DNA of 64,000 nt from Caprimulgus europaeus (Eukaryota > Chordata > Aves > Caprimulgiformes > Caprimulgidae). The notes below the pieces were generated by a model. The model saw only the letters and a program-made list of their open reading frames with translations, made no database searches and was not told the origin of the DNA. Shown piece by piece: positions 48,301 to 61,814 of this stretch. The stretch lies in contig OU015523.1 in assembly GCA_907165065.1 (NCBI GenBank), positions 118,012,246 to 118,076,245 of the forward strand, written 5' to 3'. How positions within the stretch are numbered: position 1 is the first letter of the stretch; every line of letters begins with the position of its first letter. Position numbers and translations under genes: made by a program.

Positions 48301-51300
48301 ACCATCCCTCAGAAAATATTTTGATCAATATGCTGAGGAAATTGCTTTTAAAGGAAGAAATGTTTCACTTCAAACTGTATCCATTTTTTTCAGTCACCAC
48401 TGCTGCACAAAGAGGGATCATGGGAATTTGTGCAAAAAATAAAGTGAAGGGGGAGGATTCCCATCTGCGAAATTTGCAGAGGCCCAGATTTCCAACCCTG
48501 ACTTGCCTGATATAAACATCGCTCCCATCCCCTTTCTAATTATATATCTTCTTGATAGAGCTATGCCTAAGGGATGGAGGAAAGTACAGATATGATTTCT
48601 AAAACTACTTTATGGCTCAAGTCTTGTTTTCAAAAGTGCCTGGGAGTCACTGCAACTCAATGAGATCAAGAAATGTTCCCAGACACCTATGTCCAGCATT
48701 CAAATGTGACTTGGGAGCTGAAATACTCTGAGCCCCAGGTGGAGACAGCATCACCTAGCACAGCTGAGAGAGATTTCACCTGCAGCTTTCCACTCTCCAA
48801 GTGTGGCTCCTTGCAGAAATGCTGCTGTGTTAGGGGACAGGGACCCCACGGAAATGGTCTAAAACCATCTGAGATCTTGGACAATTAAAGCATATCCTGC
48901 ATGCTTATTTTCCCTTGGAACTTTTCTTGGTAGTAGAAATCTCATGAGCTTTTTTTTTTTTTAAAAAAAAGGTGAGGAATCATTCTTATCTTCCCATGTA
49001 TAGCTAGAACAGTGGAGAGGTACATTGAAAATGCACCTCAGCCTTCAGTGTTTCCTCACTACACAGTTCAAGACCTCAGTTCTTCAGGATGCTGTTCTCT
49101 TTTGACTCCTTTTCTGAGGAGCTCACTACTGGGATGCAGCACCCACTGGCCTGCAATACCCATCTCCCTTTGCATTTCTGGGCACATGTTGCTATTGAAA
49201 ATGGGCCTCTGGGATTTTTCAAAATAAGACTTTCAGTTCTTTGTGTGCACTGCAAAGAAGAAATAAAGTATAACTCAACTGGACATGAACTGTGATCCAC
49301 CAGTGTTGGGGGTTAATGGACCACTGGGGATTTTGTCAGTGCCTTTCTAAAAGCACTAATCAGTCTTCACAGTGGAGATGTAAAATATCAAGTGGGACAT
49401 TCTTTAATCTTCAATAACAGTGATCATTATAGATGTAGCATACAGATGCAGCTTACAAACTGGTGTTGAGAATCAAATAGAACTGTTACAGTAGCCTCGT
49501 GTGCACAGATTTGGCACTGAGGTACTCTGCAGAGTTATTTCCAAATCCAACATGAGAACTGTAGTAAGGAGAGCTATCAAATAGCAGAATGCAACAGAAC
49601 ATGGATACTTGAAAGACTTTGCTATATTTTACATCTTAACATACTGCTTCTTGTCTTGCTTTGCCCTTTCCAGGCCACCTGTATTATATTTGGTTTACCT
49701 GCCCATCAAGTGAAAGATAAGTGAAAATATATATTACTATTTATAGTCCAAATATGTGGACTCAGTCCATAGTTTTTTATTGCTTCTATCCTCTGCACTG
49801 CTTAGTCTGGTTTACGTTAAATCTGAACTTACCAATAGATTCCCATTCTCCAAATAATTTTGGAGCATTCTGGAAGTGGTATTTTTGCAACAGAACATGT
49901 ATTTTTCAGCAGGTGAGAATGTGCTCTCGTTCAGCTCTCTACCTTCAGTGACCTGCTTACAGAGAGCAGCTCAGCACCTGGTCAATATTTTATGAAAAGA
50001 GTAGACTTAATACCATCAGGAAATGAATTCTCATAAAACTGTAGAACAACTTTATTCTGTTTAAAAGCTGAGGGCTGTTTTTCTTCAGCATAAAAGTTTC
50101 CCATCATTGCAAGAGAACAGGAAGAGGTTTATACATACACGTCCATATCAATTTTACTCCATATTTATTTTTTACAATTAGATTAGTAAGTATAGCCAGG
50201 TAACTTGTTTTAGACAAAACTTACATGATTATGTCATGCTAAAAAGTTTTATCATCTAATGATTAAAGTCTTAAGGGATGTTTAGAAAGGTAGACAATTT
50301 ATAGGAAACCATTAAAAATAAAACTCACTTGAATGGATAAACATGCCCTTCTGTCAAGCTGAGCAGAATAACAAATTTAAATTGGCTTTTTGCCCACAGG
50401 GACTTCTATGTTGGAAAAACCTCTTGTTCCTCATCCTTAATTGTTTGTGAAACATTGTTTTTTATGTTCTTTTTCCCCCATTTTGCTTTGAAAGGAGAGT
50501 GTGGTTACACATATTTATGGGGAGAATGTGTGACACAAATACTGGGCTGGTGCCATCATACATCTTCAGCCGGTAAGAGCAGAGAGACAAGTTACATGAG
50601 CTTTTGCACTCAGATGTACTTAAACTACCTGAAAATGGAAATCTTAGAATGATGTTCAGTCTGAGAGCCATTCTGTGGCTGCACATCTTAAAGGCAACAG
50701 AAAGATGAGTGTAAATATTTTACTGTTTTAGGACCAAATCCTTGTTGGCTATAGTGGGAGCAGTAGTAGAAGTGATGAGAATTTAGGCTAGGCTGTTCTG
50801 GAGCAATCTGTGTGAAATCACAAAGTAAATTACTTCCAGATCTACAGATCAAAGTCAAGCAGATGTACATACCTCAAAAATCATAAAAAATATTGAAGCT
50901 TGGCATTCATGATTGAGAGGTTGCTTTTGTGTGGGGCTTGCAATGTAGGAGCTTTTCTGTGTGCAAAGACTCAGCAAAGTAAAAGGGAAAAGAACTGGAG
51001 GTGTAAAATCAATGCTACAGCAAATTAAAATATCTTTACTACTGATTTAGAGTATCCATTTAGGAATTCAATACACTCTAACTTATACACATTTCTTTCA
51101 TGCTTTTTATTGATTAGCTTTAACTAATGCGAGTGTTTCCATGGGGAAGGAGTCTTCGACACAGGCTGCTCGGCTTGCTGCTGCACTTTATGGGAAGCTG
51201 AATTTGTTTTGCTTATTCTGACAAGAGGAAGGACAGTGAGGCAAATAAAAATTCTTCTGAACAGAAGCTCAGCTTGTGTAGAAATTAAAATTAAATTTAT

Positions 51301-52440
51301 ACATTTATACATCCAAATGTAAGAAAAATCTAGTGTCAGTCTAATTCTGTTGGTCATTCTAGTATAAAATAGTAATTTTTGGTGATAGAAGAGTAATCCA
51401 CATGCATAAACACAGTGCACAGACAATACCACAGGTCTGCCTGAGGCATTGGTACAGAACTGATGGTTATGTCCCTGCACCTTGGATACTCCGTCCAGCA
51501 TAATATCTGTGTCCTGCTCTCACCTTAGACACAGCTTGGATAAATGGAACGTGGTGGGCATGGAACCAAGAGGAATTTGGCCTGTAATATTAATTCATTA
51601 ATATTATATAATAACAACTATTTGGTGACTGTTAAACCACAACTGAAGTGATTTGCAGCCTCCTATGCTGAAGTCTTATGCGAAGTCCTACTCTTCCCAA
51701 CTTCAATATGATGCAATATCACAAAACCTTTATAGCATTATATTTAGTTTCTACCCAACTGGTTACTCAGTCCCATGGTCAAGAACAACGGCTATAATGA
51801 GCCAACAAATACATACTGGCAAATGGATAAAATGTTGTTTTCAGATGTAGAAAGGGTTGCAATGACACTCTAGCACTACAGGATACCAAGCATCTATTTT
51901 TTCCTAATCCCCACTGAGGTCACAGGCTCACCAGTTCATGAGATTTGGTTCTTGCACACACCAGGGAAGAAACACAGGGCCACCCTCTTTTCTTTGGGCT
52001 GCCTCTTTCAGTAACCCTCCTCTAGCTGCAGTGGTACCTTCCAAAACTCCCTCTTAAAGTCTGGCTTTAGAATTTAACACACAAGGCAACAAGTCCACAC
52101 ACTGACAGCAGCACTGAAATCAAATGACAAATAGCTTTCAAACTCTATTGGATCACTGAGGTAAATTCTGGTAATGTATCTGACATCCTGGAGAGAATAA
52201 TAAGTGGCAGCCCTCCTATAATTATGAATTATTTTTTCTAATATATCACATATCTCATAAAGGAAAAAAAGAGTATGGAGTCTTGATTTATCATTCAGAA
52301 TTTCTCTTATCAGCTAAAATGTCACTGTGTGAAGGGCTCTCCTCTAAAAGGATGTAAAAAAATGCACATCCAGACACATGGAAAGCAATTAGCTTTACAC
52401 AAGGCCTTAAAGGAGTGATATAATGCACTTGTTATGGATT

Positions 52441-52490
52441 TTTTTGTATATATACATGTATATATATTTGTATATAAATATATATATACC
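52441..52490. repeat. TA-rich low-complexity tract
   Basis: Mixed TATA/TGTA dinucleotides over about 50 bp, without a clean repeat unit. Confidence 0.75.
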
Positions 52491-53177
52491 AAAATACAGT
52501 TAAAGCTGTCACTGGCTTTCAGACCTATTTGATAATGATATCATTGATGAAAAATGCAGGTCTTGTATATTAACTGTTGCTAGACAGAAGATAATGTAGG
52601 AAAGCCAATAGCTAAAAGACTCTGGCACTAATAATCCCTGGCTCTGTATAGCCTCTCTCTGACCCAAAATACAAGACATGTTACAGTCCCACAGGACAGT
52701 ATTCCTGCATATATACAGAGGCAGAAGGAGTCCAAGCAGAACACCAAAACCAAACCCCACCAAACCAATCACCCAAAAAATCTCAAACCCTGAAGAGGAG
52801 AAATAGAAATGAATGGGGGATTGAGAAGTACAAACCAAATATAAAATCTCTTCAACCTACAACATGACAGGAAGCTGGGATTGCAAGACAAGTCACAGCC
52901 CAACAAACAGCTATAGATGTTCTTTCCCTCCTGCTTTGGCACAAGGCATATTTTACTGGTAGATATTACACATGCTGTATTACACACAATGCAATGCCTA
53001 TAGAAATAGTTGCATTTAAACTATAAGAGATAGAGCATACTGAAGTAAACAGCTTAATTGAGGTTTTGCATAACAAAGTTGCCTACATTTGGGCAAAAGA
53101 ATCCCAGGACTACCCTGCTTTAGATTAAGCCTCTCATAGTCAATAACCCATACCTGCAGAAGAAATTCAATTAATAC

Positions 53178-53225
53178 ATTCTGGCAAATATGATGAGCTT
53201 TATTCTGGCAAATATGATGAGCTTT
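53178..53225. repeat. perfect 24-bp tandem duplication
   Basis: Positions 53178-53201 and 53202-53225 are identical 24-mers starting ATTCTGGCAAATATGATG, followed by five more matching bases. This is a recent local duplication. Confidence 0.96.
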
Positions 53226-55382
53226 ATTCTCTGTAGCTCAGCCCTATATGCATTGATTGTTCATCCTCCCCTTGGGTGGTGTAAATGACCACAGAAGATG
53301 CTGGCAAGAGCACATCAGTCCAACTGGCTCTGAGGGACCATCCAGAATCCACAGACAGGAAATAATACTTTTCTGTACATTGGAAAAAATAACCCTGTAA
53401 AACTGCAACCTTTTATGAAATAATGACAACTTCCCCCCACCCCAGCTCAGGTGTATCACATCACTACATTAGTGCACAGGGAAAATCACATGCCAATAAT
53501 TTTGCCAGGCCTCTTAGATTCACTAGTGAAGACTTAGGATGACAAGGGGAGAGCATGGTAACTGTATCCACATCTTTTCAAATGCAAGACTCTTATTTTT
53601 AGACTCTAACCAACCTATTTTCATCTTGATTCTTTTTTTTATTTTTTCTTTTTTTTTTTTCTTTTTCTTTTTCTCACAGTGTTTCCTAAGCCACCTCTTT
53701 TTCCTAGGCTGTATCATATGTTTGACCTTGACCAGAGAACCTCTATCTTTTGCCCTTGACAACATTACTGTGCAGGTAACTCAATAACCTTTAGGCGCTT
53801 ACATACTGTCCACATTACAGAAGCTACAACTCCATCTCTTAATCAGTTGCTTTGCTTTGCCCTTTTCCCCCCTATATTTGTTTTCTATGACAGCTTTTTG
53901 TAGCTTTTCAGAGTGCACACCATGCTGCGAGTGAGCTTTGTGCACGTACTTCCCCCAGTAATAACTGAATAGACTTTCCTCTTTTCCCATGTGCAACCCA
54001 ATTGTGTCATTACAGCAGTATTTAATGTAGCAATTAATAGTAGGCCAGTATTCCTTTTTCAATATCTAGAGACTGAATCTATTTAATGGGCACTTTTTTC
54101 CCATCTTAAAAATTATAATGCAGTTTTTATTTCTATCTATTATATAACTCCAAAATTGCTTTTTTTTTTTTTTCCCCTTGAAAATCCTCGTGTGGTTGCT
54201 ACTCAAAAATGGTCATGATGAGAGAAAATAAAATCCTTGCAGGGCTCATATCAACAAGGTCTTTGATAGCCTGTCAGTTTACTTTTATATGATTTAGAAC
54301 AAGAAGTACCATGAGCTCTATTAGCACCTGGGCTAACTCTCTTGAAACAGCAGTAGGTGCTCTATAGAGCATCAGATGTCCCATTTCCCCACTGTAAAAA
54401 AAGGGGAATGATCATTTTTGTACTAATGCTAAAGCTGAAATAGCTAGGAATAGAAACTTTATATGCAATATGGGAGCATTGCTGCAAAAGAGAAATGTTA
54501 TGTGGTTTGACAGATTTCATTTTCCTCCTACCCTTTCAGTTCTTGACCTTTCTATAGCAACTATCAAAGGAGGCAGAAGGTAATACTGATTTGTGTGGTA
54601 GTTCTGATGCTACCAGAGACTTGTGGCCAATTTTACAAAAGCACCTAGACAGAGTAAACAATGCAAACAATGAGAGAGATTCAGATGTCTGCTCTCTTCT
54701 ATCAGTCAGTATGAATCCCTCACAGCTAAACAAAGATTCACATTTAGCTTGGAGAGTGGATGCATGTTCCTCCATTTACATTATATGAAAAATTAACCAT
54801 GATATTGATTAACCATCAGTTTCCAGGCAGGCAGAGATTAAATTAACAGATTTTGAAGCCAAAGAGGACCATTATATAATTTAGCATCATTTTTTTACAT
54901 CGCACAGGCTGAGAAGTTTAATTCTATTACTCTCTCAAAAGAAAGACATACAGTCTTGATTTGAAAATGTCAAGACATTCATTACATCCCTCGGCAGTCT
55001 GATGCAATGGCTAATCACCCTGACATTAAATCATGTGCTCTACTTCAAACTCAGAGTTAATTCCCAGACTCGAGTTCTGGTTATTCCTTTTTCTGTCGAA
55101 GCTCTCTATTAGATGGCTCTCTTCCCCTTACTCCCTTGCTTTGTGAAGATACTAATCCACCATAATTGAGTCATGTTTTGAATTTCTTTACAGTAGTTAA
55201 TCAGCCTGAACTTTTAAAATCTCACAGTGAAAATCATATCTTCCTACTCTTGAAATAAAAACTGCAGGATTTTCCTCTACTTTCCCCTTATTTTCAGTAG
55301 ATTGATGCACCCTGTCTTTGAAATAAAATGGAATATTTAAACATCATGGCCAAGGAGGTAGGAAGGAGGAGGCAGCACTCAC

Positions 55383-55559
55383 CTCCTCTTGCTGGGTATA
55401 ACGCCCATCTCCTCACTGTCTCCCTCCAGAGTGACCCTCCTCGCCTGCCACCATTCATCATCCGAGGCGTTGATGACGTGAAGGATGTCTCCATACTTAA
55501 AACTGAGTCCTTGGCTTGGGAGGCCACTGTCTTTGCTCTTGTCGTAGTCAAACATGGCT
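55383..55559 (-). CDS. DLG2: DLG2 SH3 domain exon
   Basis: Internal exon, 177 bp, acceptor TTTCCTTTCACAG with AG at 55561-55560, donor GTGAGT at 55382-55377. Its A completes an Arg codon from an upstream exon outside the window. Translation: [58 protein letters not shown], with AG of the next Arg. It carries the SH3 landmarks: AMFDYD in place of ALYDY, DDEWW, and [15 protein letters not shown]3 domains pack against the GK-like domain rather than binding classical PxxP ligands. The paired phases (2 in, 2 out) and the DLG2-type sequence leave little doubt. Confidence 0.97.
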
Positions 55560-58500
55560 CTGTGAAAGGAAATAAAGATATGAAGGCAGGTGTTTATATC
55601 AGTCTTGGGAACATTTATTTCTGAATGATTTGTTGTATTTTCTGTTACAGCCAATCCTTGCTCCTTTCCAAAGGGAAAGGTCTTGCTTGGAGGAAAACTT
55701 TCCACTGTGAACTTTAATCTTTACAGAATCCTCTTTTGTTTTAAGAGAAATTAAACAGTGAAATGTGGTATTTACTGTTTCACTTAATAAAGGACAATCA
55801 TCATATCAGGGTATTTGGTAAACAAACATGGTAGCCAGAAGCCCCTCTTGTCACCTTGCCAACAGCAGTTTGTGGCTGTTGGTTTTGTCCTTTTCTCACC
55901 CTTCCCAGTGCTCAGACAGTGGGGTGTCTGGCAGACAGGGGTGCATTTGGAGGACTAGATAAAAGGGACCAAAACTTTGCTCAGGGTAATTCATTTTTTT
56001 GGGTGAATAAGTACACCCATGTTGGCATCTAGTTCAGATCAGAAGTGAGCTTTCAAAGGGATTCTTGATTATTCCCACTCTCAGTTCTTTGGCTCATGTC
56101 CTGGAGCTATGTTAGGTTGGACAAATGGGACAAGTTTAATAGAAACCAAGCTGCAGGATGCCCTGACCAGAGTAGCTCTAGTCTGACATACACCCCTCTA
56201 AATGCACTTGGGGTGCACACAGCCCCTCTGCTTTCACTGTCCACATCCAGTTCCCCTGGGCTGCAGCACCTGCTCAAGCAGCCCTGGCTATTGCCTTGGA
56301 TGTTGAAGATCTTTTCCACCAGTTTGAAGTGGACCTTTACCTTGGGTACACCTATACAAAAAAGTCCCATGTATAGGACATGTATATTAATATAGGATTA
56401 ATATATAGTATATAAGTCTAGGGACTCCAGAAGCACAAATTGAGAGCTAGCATTAAGGTACTTGGCTTTCAAACTATGGCTGGGCATAGTTCAGCATGAA
56501 TTTACTGCCTCAGTATTCAACCCAGATCCTGGGAAAGCTCTTCAGCCTACCCTGAGCTCTGTATTACCAAGCTACAGTGATACAAGTTCCCAGCCTTGTC
56601 CAGCCAAGGCACCTACACCAGCAGCCTTCGGGGTGGACGTACTCCCGTTCCTTAGGGGAAGACCTTGCATGAATCCCAGATGAATCCCAGCAAGGTTGTG
56701 CATAAGTACAAGTTGCTCATTGGAGTTACCTAGCTAAAAATTTAGATCATGGTTTCTTACAGAAAAAAAACAAATGGGAACATTTTTTTCTCATATAAAA
56801 TATTGTTTAAAGATCATGCTTGTCAAGAAATGGCACTTCTTTCCTATAGGGAAAATAATATGATTCTAATCCTGACTACAGAAACGTTAGATCAGCAAAA
56901 TCCGAAGAGGTGTATAATAATTCCTACTCTTTTATTGTCTGAAATAAAGCCGTGGTAATCTCTTCACTGGTAAACACTTCTGTGAGACGGATTTGATATA
57001 ATTAATTGTTTTGCATTGTAGTGTAATTGCAGGGAATGATTACAGCAGCTTTATGGGTAGATTTAAACCACTTAAGGCTACCTCTCATAAAGAGGAGAAC
57101 TTAAAAAAAAAAAGTTATCAGAGTTGTAACTATGCAACCAAAATAATTTAAAAGCTCTCATAAGCACTAATCCTGCATGAAAGGTCTGGTTCAGAAGGAG
57201 GAAAAATGTTATTTGGAATATGTCTTCTCTTAAAGAGTTTACGGTCATGTACAAACATCTTCAGAAAAGCTCAGATAATTCTCTTCTCTGAGGATGAAGA
57301 CAGTAAATAATCCTGCTGAATTTTACATAATCCATGATCTTAGATATGCTTGTGCCTTTCTTGGTAAATGTTCTTGGACTGCATGTAACCTTTGAAAAAT
57401 TTCAATGTCTTAGCAGTGGAAATCCTTTAAAATCTTGGCTGCATCTTGGGAAAAATTTACATTCATAAAGGAATCTTATCAGTAGCAGGTCATCTGCTGC
57501 CTTCTCAAATAAAGCTTTTTGTGAGGACACATGATGATGAAGCATACAAATCCAGAGGCAGCTAAGTATCATCAGGCACCTCTTCTTAACCCATTAATGA
57601 CACCTGATCTCTGGAGAAACGGCAGTGCACACAGAAACAGGCACACAACGTATCACATATCATCCTAGTGGTATTGCCCTTATCAGCATGCAGTGATCTG
57701 AATTTTATGATTGTATTGAACACTTGTTGCCTTAAAAATTCACTGAATAATTGTGTACCTTGCCATGGAAGCCTATCAACATCTCAAAACCCTGGCCACA
57801 TGGTTGGCGAGCCTACTGAATACTGGGCAGACGTGATGCAATCCTGAATCCACACATAAATTGCTCAGAACAAATAGCAATATCTTCTTTTGCAGAGAAT
57901 ATGCAAGACTGTCACATCCCAGATGTAAAACACGTGCCAAACTGAAAATGCTCCATATTTGGCAAGTTCTAAGATGAAGGGTGAATTTCAAAAGCAGAGT
58001 AGTAGAAAGAAAGTAGGGCAGAGTTCTTTGTTCTTGAACAGACTGTTGTACCTCAGAGCCCACATATTAACTTAAAATCACTGATTGCCATCAGGCTAGC
58101 TGGTGTTAACTTCAAATGCAGATGGCAATGTTTGCCACTGACTTTCTTTGACTGGAGTAATCATGTGCAAAGCTAATGAAAATGACATTATAGATCACAG
58201 ACAAGAGAATTTTTGAGCACATTTTTCACTGAGTGAAAGATTTTGTGGCTGCACGTTCTGCAGATGTTGATTACACCATTAGTACATGAAAATGATACGA
58301 GAGCTGACTTCAGTGCCCTTTCCTAAACATTTCAAATTAAAAGCCAGGTTTAAGTTGATAACAACCATATTTGAGTTTATAAATTTGAAAATGTTGCTGG
58401 CTCTCTAAAACATACTTTTGCAAGTTGGCAGTTCGCCCAACTTTAAAACAAATGGAGGTCTTCACTCCAGGCACTGTTGTACGCCTATAAAAGTTAACAT

Positions 58501-59057
58501 GACTACCTTGGGCAATAGAAAGACCTAGGCACACTCATCCTTGCCTCCTCCTTTCAGTTCTTGGACTGTAAGTGCAATTTGGAGCTCTCCAATTCCAATT
58601 GCAGGCTCTAGTTTTACTTATTTAAGAGGCTGACATGTCACTTTTAATTTTCTACCTAATGAACAGCACCCACTTCTGTTTGTGCTCAGTCTTGCAGATG
58701 TATATAAAAATAACACATCTGCATCTGTTGAGTGTCAACTGAAGCGATGTAAAATGAATGCGGCCAGATCTCTCATTTGGTAAAGGAACTGAGCAGGGCA
58801 GACAGAAAAAGATGCATTTTTTTTTCTTTTCTCTTTCATGGCTTTGGGCAATGACAGCCCAGACTTACAGGATACCATACTGCATCTTGCAAGCACTGAA
58901 ACTTTTATCAGAGTCAAGTTTAGCTCTCAGCAAAGTCGATTTGATCTATGAAAACTTCTTTACATGGATAGCATACTAAGGTTCTGCCATGCCGTGGGGA
59001 ATATCAGAGGAAAAGTCAAAGTGGGGTAGCATATTTGCAGCATATTATGTTTTGAGG

Positions 59058-59062
59058 AGAGG
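59058..59062. repeat. left target-site duplication AGAGG
   Basis: AGAGG directly left of the LTR, repeated exactly at 59687-59691 directly right of it. Five bases is the usual target length of ERVL-type integrases. Confidence 0.85.
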
Positions 59063-59686
59063 TGTGATGGTTTCACTCCTTTGGCTTGCAGCCAAATACA
59101 TCTGCTCACTCACTGTCCTTGCCCTCTCCCAGGGAACAGGGGAGAGAAACAGAAGGGTAAAGTGAGAAAACTGATGGGTTGAGATAAAAAAACGCAACAA
59201 ACTAATTTAAATATAATAATAATAATAGCAATAATAGTAATAATAGAATACGCAAATGAGTGATGCACAGTGGAATTGCTCATCACCTGCTGACCGATGC
59301 CCAGCCTGTCCCCAGCCAGAGATCCCAGAGTGGAGACAGTCCCAAAACTGAAACTGCAATCCTGGAAGAGCGAGCTTGAGCGATCCCCGAGAGAATCCCC
59401 TGCTTTCTGGTCAATCCTTATTAATATACTGAACATAACATGATATGATATAGAATATCTCATTGGCATATCCAAATGCCAGTTTGGGGTTTAGATAATT
59501 GCTATGCTTCCCCTTTCCCAGTCCTTTGCACTCGCAGACTAGCAAAACACAAAGTCCTTGGGCTTCCAGCAACAACTAAAAACATTAGTACATTATCAAC
59601 ATTCGTTTCATAACAAATCCCAACCAGAACACAGCTATTCTAGTTACCAAGAAGAAAATTAACTCTGTCTTAGTGAAACCAGGACA
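59063..59686 (-). mobile_element. solo LTR, ERVL-like, minus orientation
   Basis: A 624-bp LTR in minus orientation. Read on the minus strand it starts TGTCCTGGTTTCACTAAGAC and ends ...GAAACCATCACA, with TG...CA termini. Exact 5-bp duplications AGAGG flank it (59058-59062, 59687-59691), which fixes both ends. A TATA-like GTATATTAA lies near the middle (plus 'ttaatatac', about 59421-59429), and an (AAT)n run at 59216-59247. No internal retroviral genes adjoin, so it is a solo LTR. It is in the DLG2 sense orientation and could in principle supply a promoter or polyadenylation signal; no evidence of use. Confidence 0.92.
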
Positions 59687-59691
59687 AGAGG
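59687..59691. repeat. right target-site duplication AGAGG
   Basis: Exact repeat of 59058-59062 on the other side of the LTR. Confidence 0.85.
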
Positions 59692-60299
59692 ACATAAGCA
59701 ACCCAGTCCAGCAAGAGACCCATCCTTGCACAGAGTACCCATCACCCCTCTCTGAGACATGAGCACCATATTTTCTTTTCAGTTACAGAAGCACCAGCAC
59801 GATCAGGACCTAACTGTTGTAACTCCCCCAGACAAGTACTCTTTCAAAATGAGATGTCTAAAAGAAACAGCAAAGGAGTGTTATTCAAACCAGGAGAGGA
59901 TTTAACCCATGAAGGCGTGTCACAGTGCCATAACTCTGTGATGAATGAGAGGTATGTCCACAGAACACAAGCACACATAGTGCAGACACTGGGGAGCCCT
60001 CTCAGCAGAGCAAAAGAGCTTCCTGAACTTGCTAACATGACAATATGTTTTCATATGGCTGAGTTTGCTTATTCATGGTTTGCTCGGGAAGTTCTTCAAG
60101 GCACTGAGCAATAACTCATTTTTAGTGTCTTTTACTGAAATTTTTAAAAAAAGAATAATCTCAAGTTCCTTACAGCTTTCTAATGGCACTTATCTGACAT
60201 GCTTGGCTACTAACAGCTTACCCTTTTTTTCTCCATGACTGATAAAAGCACACCTTAAAGAGCAGTTCTTCTTCTTTCATGTGTTTCATATCCTCAGTT

Positions 60300-60366
60300 A
60301 TAGAATCATAGAATGGTTTGGGTTGGAAGGGACCTAAAAGATCACCCAGTTCCAACTCCCATGCTG
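60300..60366 (-). mobile_element. CR1 LINE 3' terminus, short
   Basis: Minus-oriented CR1 tail: ATAGAATCATAGAATGG, 'tttgggttggaagggacct', 'agatcacccagttccaactc'. Only about 65 bp are left. Confidence 0.93.
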
Positions 60367-61618
60367 CTTGCATCCACTGTTCAGCCCTTTTTGGATCATG
60401 TGGGACAGAACCAAGAGCTCTACAAGGCTTTCTCTACAGCAGTAAGGGTTCTTTTTCCGGTCAGCTGATTAAATCTTCTTTCAAACTGAGATAGTCAATA
60501 TTTAAAACAAAAGAAATCAGTTTAAATTATTTAATTTTAATTTTAGAGCTGTCACTAATGTTGTGATCACACCAGCATCAGATCTGTTCACGATCTTCTA
60601 GACAGTGCATTTCGCAAACAGGACCATGGGTTACACAGCATAGATAACACATTTGGAGGTTACACATCTAGTAAGGCCAGTGATTATTGTGAGATGTGGA
60701 TAAAGCATTGAAATAGACATCAGAGCTTGGTACAAACTAACTAAACAGATGTGGTGAAATCATGATTTGGTCATCTTAGTTCCCTTATCAGAAGGATAGC
60801 AAGAGGAGTGGTGGCGATTATCAAAGGCCTGAAGTATATGCACCAAATTTCCATTAACGCCTTCAAAATTCCCCTCAATTCCCATTTTTTCCATGAGTTT
60901 GGGAAAAATGTTTAGTATTTGTACAACGTTTTGAAAGGGAAAGGTGCTATTCAAGTGCTAAGTATTGTTGCTTTCTTCTTGTTGAAATCCTCCTGCTTGT
61001 AGAAAATTAAGAAACACTGTTCTGCGAAGTGAAGCAGAAGGTGCAAACATTGAGAACAAGCTGGATGTCACAAGTATTTAAGGTTATGTGAGTCTTGTTT
61101 CCTTGATATTGTTCCAAACTTCAGAAGTGATCATTACACTAGGCTAACCCCAGCAGTAATTTGGAGAGAACTGAACAGGTTTTATTTTTGTACTTGGGTG
61201 CTTCTTAATTATTTTTAGGAACACACATCAGCGTAAAATATGACACAAGCATTTCTTCAAAATTCATTGCCCAAAAATTATTTGGAATGAAATTACTGTT
61301 GGTGCCAAGCAGTAATACACTGCCAAACATGCAGTGAAGTGTCCACATGGCAGTGAAGACCACTAAAACAGGAGCAAATTCTTTGCTTCACTTAATGTAG
61401 ATACTTCAGCATTTGAGGTGTGTCCAAAAGCTAAGCTGCGTTGCCCAGGAAATTTCTATTTCTAATGACACCTATTCTTGAGCAGCAAAGAATAAGAAAT
61501 GTTTGAGATAGGAGAATAGATACTAACTCTAAGGGCGTAGCAAATCAGTTCTTTGTGCAATCTCATATATTGCAGCCTACTGGCACCCACAGCACCTATA
61601 TGGTTACCAGCATTTTAT

Positions 61619-61784
61619 CACAGAATCACAGAATGGTTTGGGTTGGAAGGGACCTCAAAGATCATCCATTTCCAACCCCCCTGCCATCAGCAGGGACACC
61701 TTCCACTAGACCAGGTTGCTCAAAGCCTCATCCAACCTGGCCTTGAACACTTCCAGGGAGGAGCAGCCACAGCTTTTCTAGGAA
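61619..61784 (-). mobile_element. CR1 LINE 3' terminus
   Basis: Minus-oriented CR1 tail of about 165 bp: CACAGAATCACAGAATGG, 'ggaagggacctcaaagatc', 'actagaccaggttgctcaaa', 'ttgaacacttccagggagg', truncated after 'agccacagcttttct'. Confidence 0.95.
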
Positions 61785-61814
61785 GTTTTAAGAACAAAAA
61801 AAGTAAGTGATCTT

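Larger units (their letters stand above)
45321..55382 (-). other. DLG2 intron, 10 kb
   Basis: Phase-2 intron, donor GTGAGT at 55382-55377. It contains a perfect 24-bp tandem duplication (53178-53225), TA-rich stretches near 52440-52490 and poly-T/poly-A runs (48119-48129, 48951-48969, 53631-53672, 54162-54173). No CR1 or LTR is recognisable, which makes this the least repeat-invaded large intron here. Confidence 0.88.
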
